From Bidens hawaiensis (taxonomy: Eukaryota > Streptophyta > Magnoliopsida > Asterales > Asteraceae): a DNA stretch of 64,000 nucleotides. A model generated the notes under the pieces. That model was not told the origin of the DNA. It worked only from the letters and a program-made list of their open reading frames with translations, and did not search any database. Position 1 is the stretch's first letter. The number at the start of each line of letters is the position of its first letter. The position numbers were made by a program, and so were the translations under genes. Positions 32,586 to 42,722 of this stretch are shown in pieces. The stretch is from the NCBI GenBank assembly GCA_021521415.1, contig JAIQDT010005447.1:62001-126000 (forward strand). Reading direction: 5' to 3'.

Positions 32586-33780
32586 TCAAATTTGTTGTTG
32601 CCTTTTCTTAAGTTCAGCAATCAACTCTTCTCTGGTTAAACGAGTGTCGTTATTTTCATGGAATAGCAGTTCTTTCTTGATAAGAGTATTTCTGTGTTGG
32701 TTTGCATACGAGAGGAGGATTTTGCACAAATACTTTGACCTCAACCATTTTAGCTTATTTTGTTGTTTACCACCTTCCTTTTTCAAATTACACCCCCATG
32801 GTCTCTTCCCATCATATGTGTCTCATAGCAAAAATACCACAATCTATTCCATTATTTCTTGTTCTCCATGTCATCTTCAATCTACTGATTGTTGCTACTT
32901 GGATTTGCTGAGCAATGGGGTGTTTGATTGTTTTAAGATACATGCAAAAGACGTTTTTCTAAACAAAATAGAAAGTAATTTAAGTATTTTGACAATTTTT
33001 ATAACAGGTATGTATGTTTTTTGGGTTAAAGGTATATATGTTTACCAGTATATCAGGAGTCTTTCCGTATCTTTCTTCAAAGTTCTCTCTAATTACTTTT
33101 GATTTGTCTTCTAAGATCTTAAACTTTGCATCAGCTGGTATTTCTTGATTTGCACTGTTGTCAAGTAATTCTATCACTCCTGTTTGAAGATTGAAGGTAA
33201 CCACAAAGAAATGTTCGTGTTGTAGAATTGGCACGAGCACTATAGCAACCTCCTTGAGTGATTTGATTCCAAAAATTGCCATTTGTTTTTCGATGTTGTC
33301 TGAAAACACATCCAGTCTTTCTTCGTATGTGTAACCCCTTGACTCAACATAATGATCACTTGTCTGTAGAATAATTAAAATGCAGATGATTAAAGCGTTT
33401 ATTGAGCGTTTTCTAATAGTACAAACAAAATAGATTAATTTCTACCAGCAGAGTGCTTGAAGCAAAGAATCTGAACGGTGATGCTGCAGATTTGTTCTTT
33501 TCTTCATAGTTCATTAGTTCAGTGAATGCATCCATTGCATTGGTGTTTATATACATTTCAGGACAGTAGCTTTCAAATATCACCTTGAACGAGTCTGTGT
33601 GAGTGGACTTGTAGATCTCCTCCCAAATGTCTTCAAGACAAAAAAATAAATACTCTGAAATTATTTCTTCATCTTATGTGACACTAGCAGATACGTCAAC
33701 TTCTCTCAGAACATATGGAGAATTCAGTGTAATGAGGTTATCACTTATTGACAATCCGGTGTCAACTGTTAAACATAAAA
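32586..33780 (-). pseudogene. Ulp1-like (C48) cysteine protease gene, multi-exon, disrupted
   Basis: Ulp1-type proteases remove SUMO-like tags; related genes are often carried by plant MULE and CACTA elements. From the right: an exon about 33770-33443 (VLREVDVSAS, then EDIWEEIYKSTHTDSF, with one in-frame TAA), an intron ending at about 33366 (TCTACAG), an exon to 33046 with HEHFFVVTFNLQTG and ELLDNS (catalytic His and Asp region), an 87-bp intron (33045-32959, GTAAAC...TTTAG), then an exon with NGIDCGIFAMRH, the catalytic cysteine. After this the frame is broken (TGA at about 32815, TAA soon after), and the C-terminal stretch KYLCKILLS resumes in another frame, ending at 32586. The catalytic triad is present but the gene is broken. 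Confidence 0.75.
33394..33409 (+). promoter_or_regulatory. AGCGT-N6-AGCGT paired site in an Ulp1 intron
   Basis: Spacer TTATTG, 11-bp start-to-start, within the intron between the second and third recognised Ulp1 exons. Confidence 0.45.
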
Positions 33781-34030
33781 CAACTCATTTTGAATTTGAC
33801 TGAAAATAATTGTAACTATAATTAAATACATTCAACCCCTTTTGTTTTTTATTTATATTGGTTGGCAATCAAAGTCACAAAACTGCTTTTGTATTAAAGG
33901 GATTAAACCACTACACTTATACAAGACACTTTAGCCACCTATTTATACTAAAACATTACAGCATAAAATCTGCATAATCTTAAAACAACTTGCATAACTA
34001 GTTGCAAGTTACAACCTTATCTTCCTAGAT
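33781..34030. other. Junction between the CACTA segment and LTR-element material
   Basis: A plausible splice acceptor (TTTAACAG) just right of 33770 suggests a further upstream Ulp1 exon, but I cannot trace it. No terminus of either element is visible. Confidence 0.35.
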
Positions 34031-35305
34031 ATGCTAACGGATGCAAGGGGGGGATTAAATGAGATCCAAAGGATGAGCAGAAGTGAAAGGTTAGCCTTAT
34101 ACCAGTTTGAGAAGGAAAAAGATAATCAAGAAAAGTCTCAATCTTCAAAAGCTTCCAAAATTCCTATTGTTGTGCATGTGAAACTAGAACCATGGGATGA
34201 TGAGAACAAAATCAAGACCCTAAAAGGCTTGATGATGAGTAAAGGGATGGCAGAAAGTGTGTTTGATAACCTAGGGAAAGGTCAACTGAAACAGTTGTTC
34301 TATGAACAAAAAATTGAATGGGAAAGATTAGAAGCTGAACAGAGAAATCCAAGTAATTTTGATTTTGGACCAAGGGGAGAAAAATTTGTCCCTGCTGGTC
34401 ATCTTGGCGATGAGAGAGTAATGGCAATGCTAACCAGACTATCCGGAGAAGGAGGTGAAAATTTCCTTGATTTGATGAGGATGCTAGTGGAGATGGTATC
34501 TTCAATGTTTGAGAAAAGATTCGGGGATGTGAGGGCCACTAAACCTAAAAGGGCAACTACTTCTAGGCCCTCAACTGCAAGAGTCCCAATTACTACTACA
34601 AGAGCTGCACACTAGAGACACCAAAGGCCACCATCTGATGTGGACCTTCCCAAAAGGCTCTTCTTTGACTCTGTGCATGATACTCTGAATGTGATTATGA
34701 AGAGTGGAGAGTTTAAGGAAATTAAATTCAAGGATGACTTTGTAGAAATTAAAAGAGAACAAGTGGATGAGATGGAAACTATGGAACTGTATGGTTATCA
34801 TGACAGACATAGGTTTGCAGGAAGACAACGAAATGAATTATCAAAACATCTCAAGGAAGAGGCCAGAAAAGGATTCCCTATGTTAAGTAAAAAGAGGAAG
34901 AGGGAACTCTCTGAATATGAGAAAACCAGAAGGGCCAAGAGGATGAGGGATATAAGATATGCTGAAATTAACTACATCTCAAAGGTGAAGAACAAAGACC
35001 CTATGGCGAATATGACGGTGTGTATCAACATGAGGAGGCAGATGACAAGGCTTAACTATGAAGTCCAGAGAAATGGGAGGATTGTCACTATTGACTATAA
35101 AGAACAAGATGAATCCTACATTCTCAAAACTCTGATGGACTTGGCTTGGGCATCATTAAAAAGGATGAAGATTTTACATTCCTGTAAAGGTGAATCACCC
35201 TTATCAACAAGAGTTGTTATTCTTATTCAAGGAAAGAGCTGGAAGTGTAAAGTTGGCCAGAAGACAAGAAGCCTCAAGCTCAAGAAGATAAGATTATGTT
35301 TCTAG
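34031..35305 (+). pseudogene. Long unknown ORF upstream of a polypurine tract (one stop)
   Basis: 425 codons in one frame interrupted by a single TAG at 34613-34615. The first half is charged with an amphipathic stretch (LKGLMMSKGMAESVFDNLGK) and a Ser/Thr/Arg-rich tail. The second half is strongly basic (KKRKRELSEYEKTRRAKRMR, a likely nuclear-type signal) and ends Lys-rich. No domain recognised. Its place, directly before a polypurine tract and LTR, is where SIRE/Maximus-type copia elements carry an extra 3' ORF; that assignment is inference. Confidence 0.5.
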
Positions 35306-35469
35306 CTTAGGTTTGCTTTGTAATGTCCACTGGACAGAATTTCAAACTTGTAATATTTTCATTATGATATGTAACTTTCATTTTGAAATTTGATGCGTAT
35401 TTTGACTAAGTGTATGTAACCTTAGAGGTGTTTTGATACAGCCGAGGTTGTTCCGATCTAGGGGGAGAT

Positions 35470-36441
35470 TGTTGGGAAGAGAAAAGTATAAAAAGGAGAT
35501 TGGAATCTTCTCAACCTCTCTGAAATTGGCTAAGTATGGATACCTAGCACCCTTAGGCCTCCGAGCAGGCTTTTACTTACCCTAGTAAGATATTTTGCCT
35601 TCCAAGCAAGGTTATCTTCTTGAAGTCCTCTTAAGTGTCAATCCGAGCAGGGTTCACTTTGTCTAGCAAGGTTTTTCTTCAAGGCAAGCAAGGTTTGTTT
35701 CCTAGAAAACTCTTGGTTAAACCAAGCTGAAGAAACCAAGTACTTTGGAAGATCTAGCAAGGTTTATTATTAATAAAAAGTGCTACCAACACAGTCTACA
35801 GTGTTACCATCACACTTTGGTCTGTTCAATAAGTTATTAATTAACAGAAGGGATTTCTGAAGAACAAGTTTGCTCGTAGGACCATATCGAGCAAAGTTTT
35901 CTATGGTCAAGAGGATTGAAGTCTGCTAAGTGTAAAGTCTACCTGGAGAACTGTTCCCCAGCACACTTTGGTTACCAGGTCTACTCGAAGAAGACAAAAG
36001 TTGCAAAGCTTACCCGAAGACCTGTTTTACACTTAGAATCTTTTGTAATATGATTTTATGATTATGTATCAATGATTAGGGTTTCTAAAAGGAATAATAG
36101 CTGTCAGGGCAGACCTATAAATAAAATAATTTAAGGCACGCCTATGACACACGAGAGAGCCGGCTGATAGAAACCTGATATTATTCCTGACATTGGGTGT
36201 GACGGATGTTCTTTATTACGTACGGATAAAACATTCCTTTCTGGAACCCTAATTGATTTTCGTTTGTATTGATGATTATATAAATGGAAATCTTTTGAGT
36301 TATAGTTTGTGTTTGTTACCTTAGTAATTATTAAGCAACATTTAGTGTGTTAGTATTTCCGCAATTAATACATTATTGTTCTTACCCTAAATAGCAAGTC
36401 GTTAACCTTCTTGTCAACACCTAACCGTGTGGTATACGACA
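35470..36441 (+). repeat. LTR of a SIRE-like copia element with polypurine tract and primer-like site
   Basis: AGGGGGAGAT (35460-35469) precedes TGTTGGGAAGAG; the right end TATACGACA is followed by TTGGTATTGTGAGC, a degenerate version of the initiator-tRNA primer site TGGTATCAGAGC. The LTR contains several AGCAAGG words (35610-35765) and a TATATAAAT box at about 36275. I see only one copy. Having a polypurine tract on one side and a primer site on the other means it is not a simple solo LTR. Confidence 0.55.
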
Positions 36442-36589
36442 TTGGTATTGTGAGCGATATATAAGGGACCGACACCGTATTTGCTGTTGCATTTGGGTTT
36501 GTTAATGTGTTCCTTGAAAGAGCGTCGGGTGGTCTTTCAGACAATTGTCGGGAAATCTGTCTGATCTGATTTTTCTAGATTCTGCAATG
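36442..36589. other. Sequence after the primer-like site
   Basis: Possible leader of a SIRE-like copy; it runs into the opposite-strand gag fragment without a visible boundary. Confidence 0.3.
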
Positions 36590-37100
36590 ATGTGTGTTGA
36601 CTTTTTAGGTCAGCTTCATGCTTTAACAATACTCAACTAATGTCAATGGACCTTAAGTCGGCCTTATTTTGTATTTCATTTGTCTTGGTCATGATTTGGT
36701 TCAACATTTCTTCAATTCATGAGTAGTTCGGAAATTGATTGCTACTGTAACTTTGTTCATGAAATTGAGGTTTATTTTGGAAAGATTAATCCATCTGCCT
36801 CTTTTCGAATCCGGATAGGGTTTTCCAACTAAAATTTGGGTGGTTTCTCCATCCTGGATTTTAGTAGTTACTGAAAGAGTTGCTTTGACGGGCAATGAAG
36901 TCAACTTCTTTCATGGCCATAAGGACTTGTTTGCAGTCATTTGACTTATGTGTTCTTCCACAAGTGTCACAGGTGATCTTGGTTTTTGATAGTTCGGCTT
37001 GAAGTAGTTCTAATTTTTTAGAAAGTGCTTCAATTTGTGCGGTGACAAGGGTGTTGGAATCGACGTGATGCATTTCTTTATGAGCTAGTGTAGATCTTGG
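36590..37100 (-). pseudogene. Athila-like gypsy gag fragment
   Basis: Minus strand: a helical stretch IEALSKKLELLQAELSKT, then CDTCGRTHKSNDC, the short Cys/His motif of Athila-type gag, then VDFIARQSN. It continues in another frame with NPGWRNHPNFSW, a hallmark of that gag region. Two frames and stops are present; no LTR or pol accompanies it. Confidence 0.65.
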
Positions 37101-37271
37101 TGGGTTATAAGTGTAACATCCTAAAATTTATGATAATAAATAATGGAAAGTTATGTTTAGTTATTGTCTGTTAATATTTAATTAGATTAAATATAATAAA
37201 GAGTATGGACTTGGGTGGGAAAAGATGGAATACGGGATGGGATGGGCCTTAGGTACATGGGCTTAAGAGAG

Positions 37272-37279
37272 TATAAATA
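37272..37279 (+). promoter_or_regulatory. TATA box in gypsy-type LTR
   Basis: TATAAATA about 160 bp after the LTR start, followed by CT- and CA-rich leader-like sequence. Confidence 0.5.
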
Positions 37280-37378
37280 CTCCCTTAAACCTCCCTAAAA
37301 CCCTAAAACCCTCATTTCTTATCCACTATGTATTCTACACACTCTAAACACACACACACCCCCCATACACGGTCACGG

Positions 37379-37380
<2 letters not shown>

Positions 37381-37428
<48 letters not shown>
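37381..37428 (+). repeat. GA microsatellite
   Basis: About 24 uninterrupted GA units in the transcribed part of the LTR. Confidence 0.9.
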
Positions 37429-37431
<3 letters not shown>

Positions 37432-37865
37432 CCAAGAGCAAACCAAACTTAGATTCTTGATAGATCTTGAACGTACAAGCTAAATACAAGGCTTAAAGTT
37501 CATAACCAAGCTAACCGATACCTAACGAACACGTAAAGGTATGTTCTTGATCTTTAAAGTTTATGTTTTTAAGAACGGTTAGCCGTGAAACTTAAACGTA
37601 GAGTAGATTGGGTATAAACGAACCATAAATTAGCAAACTTGATGTTATAATGAACTTAACAAACCTACGGCTATGTACGGCTCATTTAAAGAAAACCCTA
37701 GATCTAGTTTTGAACGTTTTAAGCCTAAAGGTTCAAACTTTCTGATTTCACGGGTCAAGTTTTGGCCGAAAACGGTTTAGGAAACATTTATAAGTTAATA
37801 CTAAACCATAATAGGGTGTATGGTCGAGAAACAAAATGAAAATGATGATTTAAAGACCAAACCTG

Positions 37866-38730
37866 TAGCCTTTGGCTTATTCGAATACAACAAGAGCCAA
37901 CAGCTCATTCGCTTACATCCTAGTAACTCGCGTACAAGTGCGTTATTCGATTACATTGGGTTGGTCGCATACATAGAGCCAGTCGATTACATTGTATACT
38001 CGCATACACTATGATACTCGATTACTAAGGCTAAACTCGATTACAACATACAGCCAATTCGCTTACACCCTTAAAGTCCCTTGCAGTGTATAGTCGGTAA
38101 CATGAGCCAGTCGCATACAATCATAAAACTCGCTTACAAAGAGAACTCGCTTACAATACCCAAGAGTCGATTACAAAGTTTTACTTGCTTACAATACACA
38201 GCTCGCATACAAAACATAACTCGCATACTTTATATCATACTCGCTTACAACCATGGAGTTCGATTACAATATGACTCAATTAGAATGTTCTTAATCGCAT
38301 ACAAAGCCGTACTCTCTTACACCCTAAACTCGATATACATATGCCATATTCAATTACATTAAAGCCTCGCATATAATTTGGAACTCGATTACATCCGAGA
38401 AATCGATACATTCCTAGACTCGAATACACTTACCTATTCGAATCCCTATGGCAATTCGCTTACAATAATGAAGTCTATAACTATATGACCCAATTACAAG
38501 GTGATCGTTTACAAAGGACTTGTTCACATAATGCCTAAACGACTATAAGCTATGTTCGCATACATCTCATGACTCCAGTACATTAGACACATTCGAATAC
38601 AAGTGTGGCTGGAATATAAGAAGGTATTCGGTTACAAATACCCTATATGTGTATTCAAATGAGTTTAGTAACCCGAGCACTATATACACAGATATGATAG
38701 TATGCATGGGCAAACTCGATTACAAAAGAA
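37866..38730 (+). repeat. Array of dispersed TCG-N2-TACA words
   Basis: About 35 copies by eye (variants included) of TCGATTACA, TCGCTTACA, TCGCATACA and TCGAATACA, nearly all in the same orientation, separated by irregular spacers of about 5-30 bp. The spacers themselves are not repeated, so this is a word array rather than a simple tandem satellite. Confidence 0.8.
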
Positions 38731-39071
38731 AAGAATACCAAAGAAAGAATACTTAAACAATGAAATACCTTGTATTCAAATACCTTAGGACTTAAGGATA
38801 AATAATCTAAGTAAAATGTAATCCAAAACAAGACTATTAGATCAGACCAAACCTAGCCATTTATTACTGAGATATAAATAATGTAAATATAATATGTATT
38901 GATACGTATAATTAATGTACAGTCAGCTGAGCTCAACTAAAGAAAGGGATAACGGTTAACGGAGAGAGTAACAGAATCCAGGTGAGTTTCTAGCCTCATT
39001 CCTTGTTATGTTTTTTGGGGCTGTGTGCATACTCAATGTGATTAGTTAATACACTTACCTTAAGTGGTAAG

Positions 39072-39879
39072 TGTTGGAATCGATCTGCTCAAGACACATA
39101 TTAGAGTTGATGTGGCTAGTACGTTATGATCCAAGTCGGGTCATACCCAATAACAAGCTAGACAAATTCCACGATACTTATTATTATATATGATCTAAGT
39201 AATAATAATCAAAACTTATAATATTTGGAAATGGGTTTTCTAAATACTTTGCATTAGTGTGTTAAGTAAATTATATGGATATTTATGTATGAGAGAAATA
39301 TTATTTATTTGGATAAATGATAGTATGTTTAAAAGAATAATAACGAAATTGGAATTGGGTTTTTTTTTTTTTTTGGGGGGGGGGGGGGGAGGGAGCCCCA
39401 TGTGGCCGGCCCCATCCCTCTCCCTCTGACATGCATTAGTGTGGATTGGAATATCACTTTTTTTGGTTGCATCAATCCATCTTTCTCTCACACGCACATC
39501 TTTCTCTCTTCTTTTCTCTCCATTGGAGCCGAGAACAAGAAGAAGAACAACAAATGGTTGTTGTTGCATCAAGTGTAAGACCCTAGCATCTTGGGTGTTT
39601 GCCGATTAGCTCGTTGGGTATACTAGCTTGAGGTTTCCTCCATTGGAAGCTCGTCATTCAACCTCATTCATCCCTTTCGGTTTTCTGGACTTCAAGGTAT
39701 GTATGTTAACACCCTATGGTTGTGTTTTGATATTTCGATAATCGTATATGGATCCTGGATTGGGTTTAACATAAACGGGTTTATGTGTAATGGTTAACTA
39801 GATTTAAAACTTATTTTCTGCTGCGTTTTCGTTAATAAATGGTTATTTTGGACTTTAATAATCTTGCTAAAACCCAACA
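39072..39879 (+). repeat. 5' LTR of copia-3
   Basis: TGTTGGAATCGATCTG to AAAACCCAACA. Contains a T/G homopolymer block (39361-39390). Followed after one base by TGGCATCAAGAG, a variant tRNA-iMet primer site. Confidence 0.9.
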
Positions 39880-41593
39880 ATGGCATCAAGAGACGCTTAT
39901 ACGATTACAAGCTTCAAAATGGGTTCTAAAGTGCTCGGGTATGATGGTATTCTTTACCACTTTGGCCGAGAACTTTAAACCTTTTGGTTACCCCTTGGTT
40001 TTTCAAGTTTATACCATACCTACATGTGGTAAAATCTGGAGAAACTGGTCATTTGGATGATGATTTTGGTTGGACAAAAATCTGGGTTTTTTCAGCTTTG
40101 GCCGAGAACCTTTGGTTGGAAACCATGGTTCTCGGACTAGCCGAAAACACCCAGAAACCCTGTTCTCGGTTGGCCGAGAACTCATGGTTGGAAACCATGA
40201 GATTTCGGTTGACCGAAAACATGTTCTCGGTTGGACCGAGAACTCATGATTGTGAATCATAGTTCTCGGTTTGACCGAAAACTAGTTCTCGGTGTTGACC
40301 GAGAACAATAGGTTATCGGTGAACCAAAGCTTTCAGGCCGAAAACTCTGAAGCTTGATTTTGGCCGAGAACTATGTGTTCTCTGTTTTAGGCCGAGAACT
40401 AAGGGTATAAAGGGGAACCGTTCTGGTCAAAGGTTGACCTGTTTGGTCAAAGTTTGACCTGCTTGTGTGGATGTTCATAACCTAGCCAATGATCTTGTGT
40501 ATATTGAAGAGACTTGTTGTGATTTATGCATTTGGTTGTAATATTCTTTATATTCGGGTTTGTAATCTATTTATTCTTTCAAATGGTTTGTAATACTAAG
40601 TAGAATAGTTGTGTTTCTTTATTAGACAAAATGTATTAGGACATATTATGTAAAAGAAGATGCAACTACAACACCATTTTGGTTGGAGCCCAAATGAAGA
40701 AGAAGTATCACAACTAGGAGTGAACGCTTGAAGCATAAGGATGCGGAGTCAAGTGGGAGTTCACCATCTCATACCTTGTGTCATGCTCGTCCCTTAGGAG
40801 AGACCTTATGACGCACTTGTTTTGGTCAACAAGTGTTGGTCAATTTTAGGTGGCTATGGTTATGAACATGTGATTGTATTTTATGCTTGTGTGGTTAATT
40901 TATCTTTTTTGTTTAACATGTTTGGATGTTAACAATTAAAATCGACAACTAGCATAAAAGTGATTCCATAATAAAATGGGTTTTATTAAAGGTTATTTGA
41001 AAATTGGTTTTCAAAGGTACCATACATTTGAATGCATGCAAATGGAAGGTACATTAAATAGTTTTCCAATCTAGAATTTTGAAAACATAAATCCCTTTTA
41101 AAACAAGTTGAACACCATCCTTTTATACGACACTTGAGTCACTTGGAGACTTAATGTGGGATAAAGGTCACCTAACCACATTTAAGAAAACTTGTGATCT
41201 TGAGGTGATTTTACAATACTTGTGGGATAAAAGTCACCTAACCACTTGTATGTGTAAAGTCACACGTGCGTTTGTAGGACGACTTGATTTGGAAACCATG
41301 TGAATAGGGTCACCGAAGCATGGCATACAAAGGTGTTGATTGGATTAAACATGCCAACTAAACATATGATGTTTAACCGATCCCATAAAACTAGAAGTTG
41401 CAAAGGGTTGCAATCGTCAAACGTTGACTACCTTGTTAATTTGAATATTGTGATAAAGGTCACCTAACTACTATTTGAATGAAACGTTGGGTTCTAGATT
41501 TTAATCAATAATTGTCTAGGAGACATTAAAGGGTATTAACGATTAAAATTTATTGATATCGAAACAAATTGAACTTTGTTAAATTCTTTTTAG
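39880..41593 (+). other. Copia-3 leader (1.7 kb) with two repeat families
   Basis: No gene. It opens with the primer site (39881). At 39965-40400 lies the GTTCTCGG/CCGAGAAC array. At 41150-41490 the phrase GGTCACCTAAC(C/T)AC recurs three times. The long leader is shared with copia-4 in outline. Confidence 0.6.
39965..40400. repeat. Palindromic array of GTTCTCGG / CCGAGAAC
   Basis: About seven CCGAGAAC and five GTTCTCGG copies plus CCGAAAAC variants, often arranged as close inverted pairs such as GTTCTCGGTTGGCCGAGAAC, able to form RNA hairpins. The corresponding part of copia-4 (near 51800-52000) has only isolated CTCTCGGCC-like sequence. Confidence 0.75.
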
Positions 41594-42720
41594 ATGGCCG
41601 CAAACAATCCACAGAACGCTATTATCCCACCCGTGCATAACTTATCACTAAGATCCATTCTGGATAAGGATCGTCTGAACTATAATAATTTCATGGACTG
41701 GTATCGAAACTTGAGAATTGTTCTCAAGCAAGAGAAGAAGTCCTACATTTTGGTCGATCCTATTCCCGATGAACCTGATGTCAACAACTTGGATGCCAAC
41801 GCGGATTGGTTAAAGTACACCGAGGATTTGGTGCAAGTTTCTTGCCTCGTGTTGGGAACAATGATTCCTGAGATCCAAAAGGATTTCGAGAATCATGGGG
41901 CGTATGACATGATCACCCAGCTTAAGGAAATGTTCCTTACAAAAGCAAGGGTGGAGCGCTTCGAAACGGTTCGAGCACTTCATGCATGTCATATGGAAGA
42001 AACCCAATCTGTCTCATCTTATGTAATTAAGATGAAAAGCCACATTGATCGACTTGAACGGCTTAACGGTCCCGTCTCAAAATTGTTAGCCACGGATTTG
42101 ATCCAAAATGGCTTAACTAAAAGGTTTGAGACATTCGTTATGAATTACAACATGAACGGATGGGACAAAAGCATTGGTGAGCTTCATGCAATACTTAAAA
42201 CAGCCGAAGCCGGCATGGGTAAAAAGGTTTTACTCGTTCTAGCGATCAATGAGGGTGGCTTGAAGAAGAGGCATCACCCGGAACCAAAGGCAAAGGTTGT
42301 CGTTGGTAAGGGGCAAGTCAAGAAGGGGTTCAAGGGAAAGGCAAAGGCATAACCAAAACCTAAGAAGCTAAAGGTTAGCGCTAAGGATCCGTGCTTTGGT
42401 TGTGGGGAGATAGGTCATTGGATGAGAAATTGTCCAACCTATCTCAAGGAGTTTAAAGCAAAGAGGGATGCGATGCAAACCTCGGGTACAACTTTCATGA
42501 TCCATATTGATCTTAATATTATTTCTTCTAACACATGGGTATTGGATACCGGATGTGGAACTCATATATGCAATTCATTGCAGGAGTTCAAAAGAAGAAA
42601 TGATTTCAAGAAAGGAGATATTAGTCTCTTCATGGGCAATGGAGAAAAGGTTGACGTCCAAGGCCGAGGAGATTATGTTTTGAAGCTTCCAAATGGTTTG
42701 GAAGTTCTTTTAAAAAAACA
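41594..42720 (+). pseudogene. Copia-3 gag and protease (one stop)
   Basis: Capsid domain from MAANNPQNAIIPPVHNLSL through the UBN2-type region (WYRNLRIVLK at about residue 37, HIDRLERLNG at about residue 150). A TAA at 42350-42352 interrupts the same frame, which continues with a basic stretch and the zinc knuckle CFGCGEIGHWMRNC (CX2CX4HX4C, about 42391-42432), then the protease with LDTGCGTHICNS (DTG site intact, about 42540). The frame is lost at the A run near 42712-42720. Confidence 0.85.
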
Positions 42721-42722
42721 TT

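Larger units (their letters stand above)
22498..33850 (-). mobile_element. CACTA (En/Spm-type) transposon with passenger genes; right end not located
   Basis: The left terminus CACTACGTGAATATCG is followed by about 1 kb of GCCACA/TGTGGC words, as in CACTA subterminal regions. Inside are a PB1-like ORF (+), the transposase (-), a GRF zinc-finger gene (-), two small divergent genes and an Ulp1 protease gene (-). The paired site AGCGT-N6-AGCGT recurs from 24263 to 33409 and links the parts. I did not find a matching right terminus ending GTAGTG, so the right boundary, set where Ulp1-like coding fades, is provisional; the element may be truncated by the LTR material at 34-36 kb. Confidence 0.65.
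37112..39071 (+). repeat. Gypsy-type LTR (split by copia-3; resumes at 56283)
   Basis: Begins TGTAACATCCTAAAATTT, with a TATAAATA box at 37272-37279 followed by a leader-like CCCTAAAACCC stretch and a GA microsatellite. It contains a long array of TCG-N2-TACA words. The GTAAG at 39067-39071 is duplicated at 56283-56287 on the other side of copia-3. After 56287 only about 38 bp remain before the next LTR, so its right end is unresolved. No internal region of this element is visible in the window. Confidence 0.55.

Noticed and set aside
32473..33102. 209-codon open frame on the plus strand
   Set aside because: It is antisense to the Ulp1 gene, whose exons, introns and catalytic motifs are on the minus strand.
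33894..33902. CACTAC as the right terminus of the CACTA element
   Set aside because: A right end should read GTAGTG on this strand; this copy is in the left-end orientation and the following bases do not match the left tip.
37866..38730. CRISPR-like array of repeats and spacers
   Set aside because: The words are only nine bases and degenerate, spacing is irregular, and this is a plant LTR; no cas genes.
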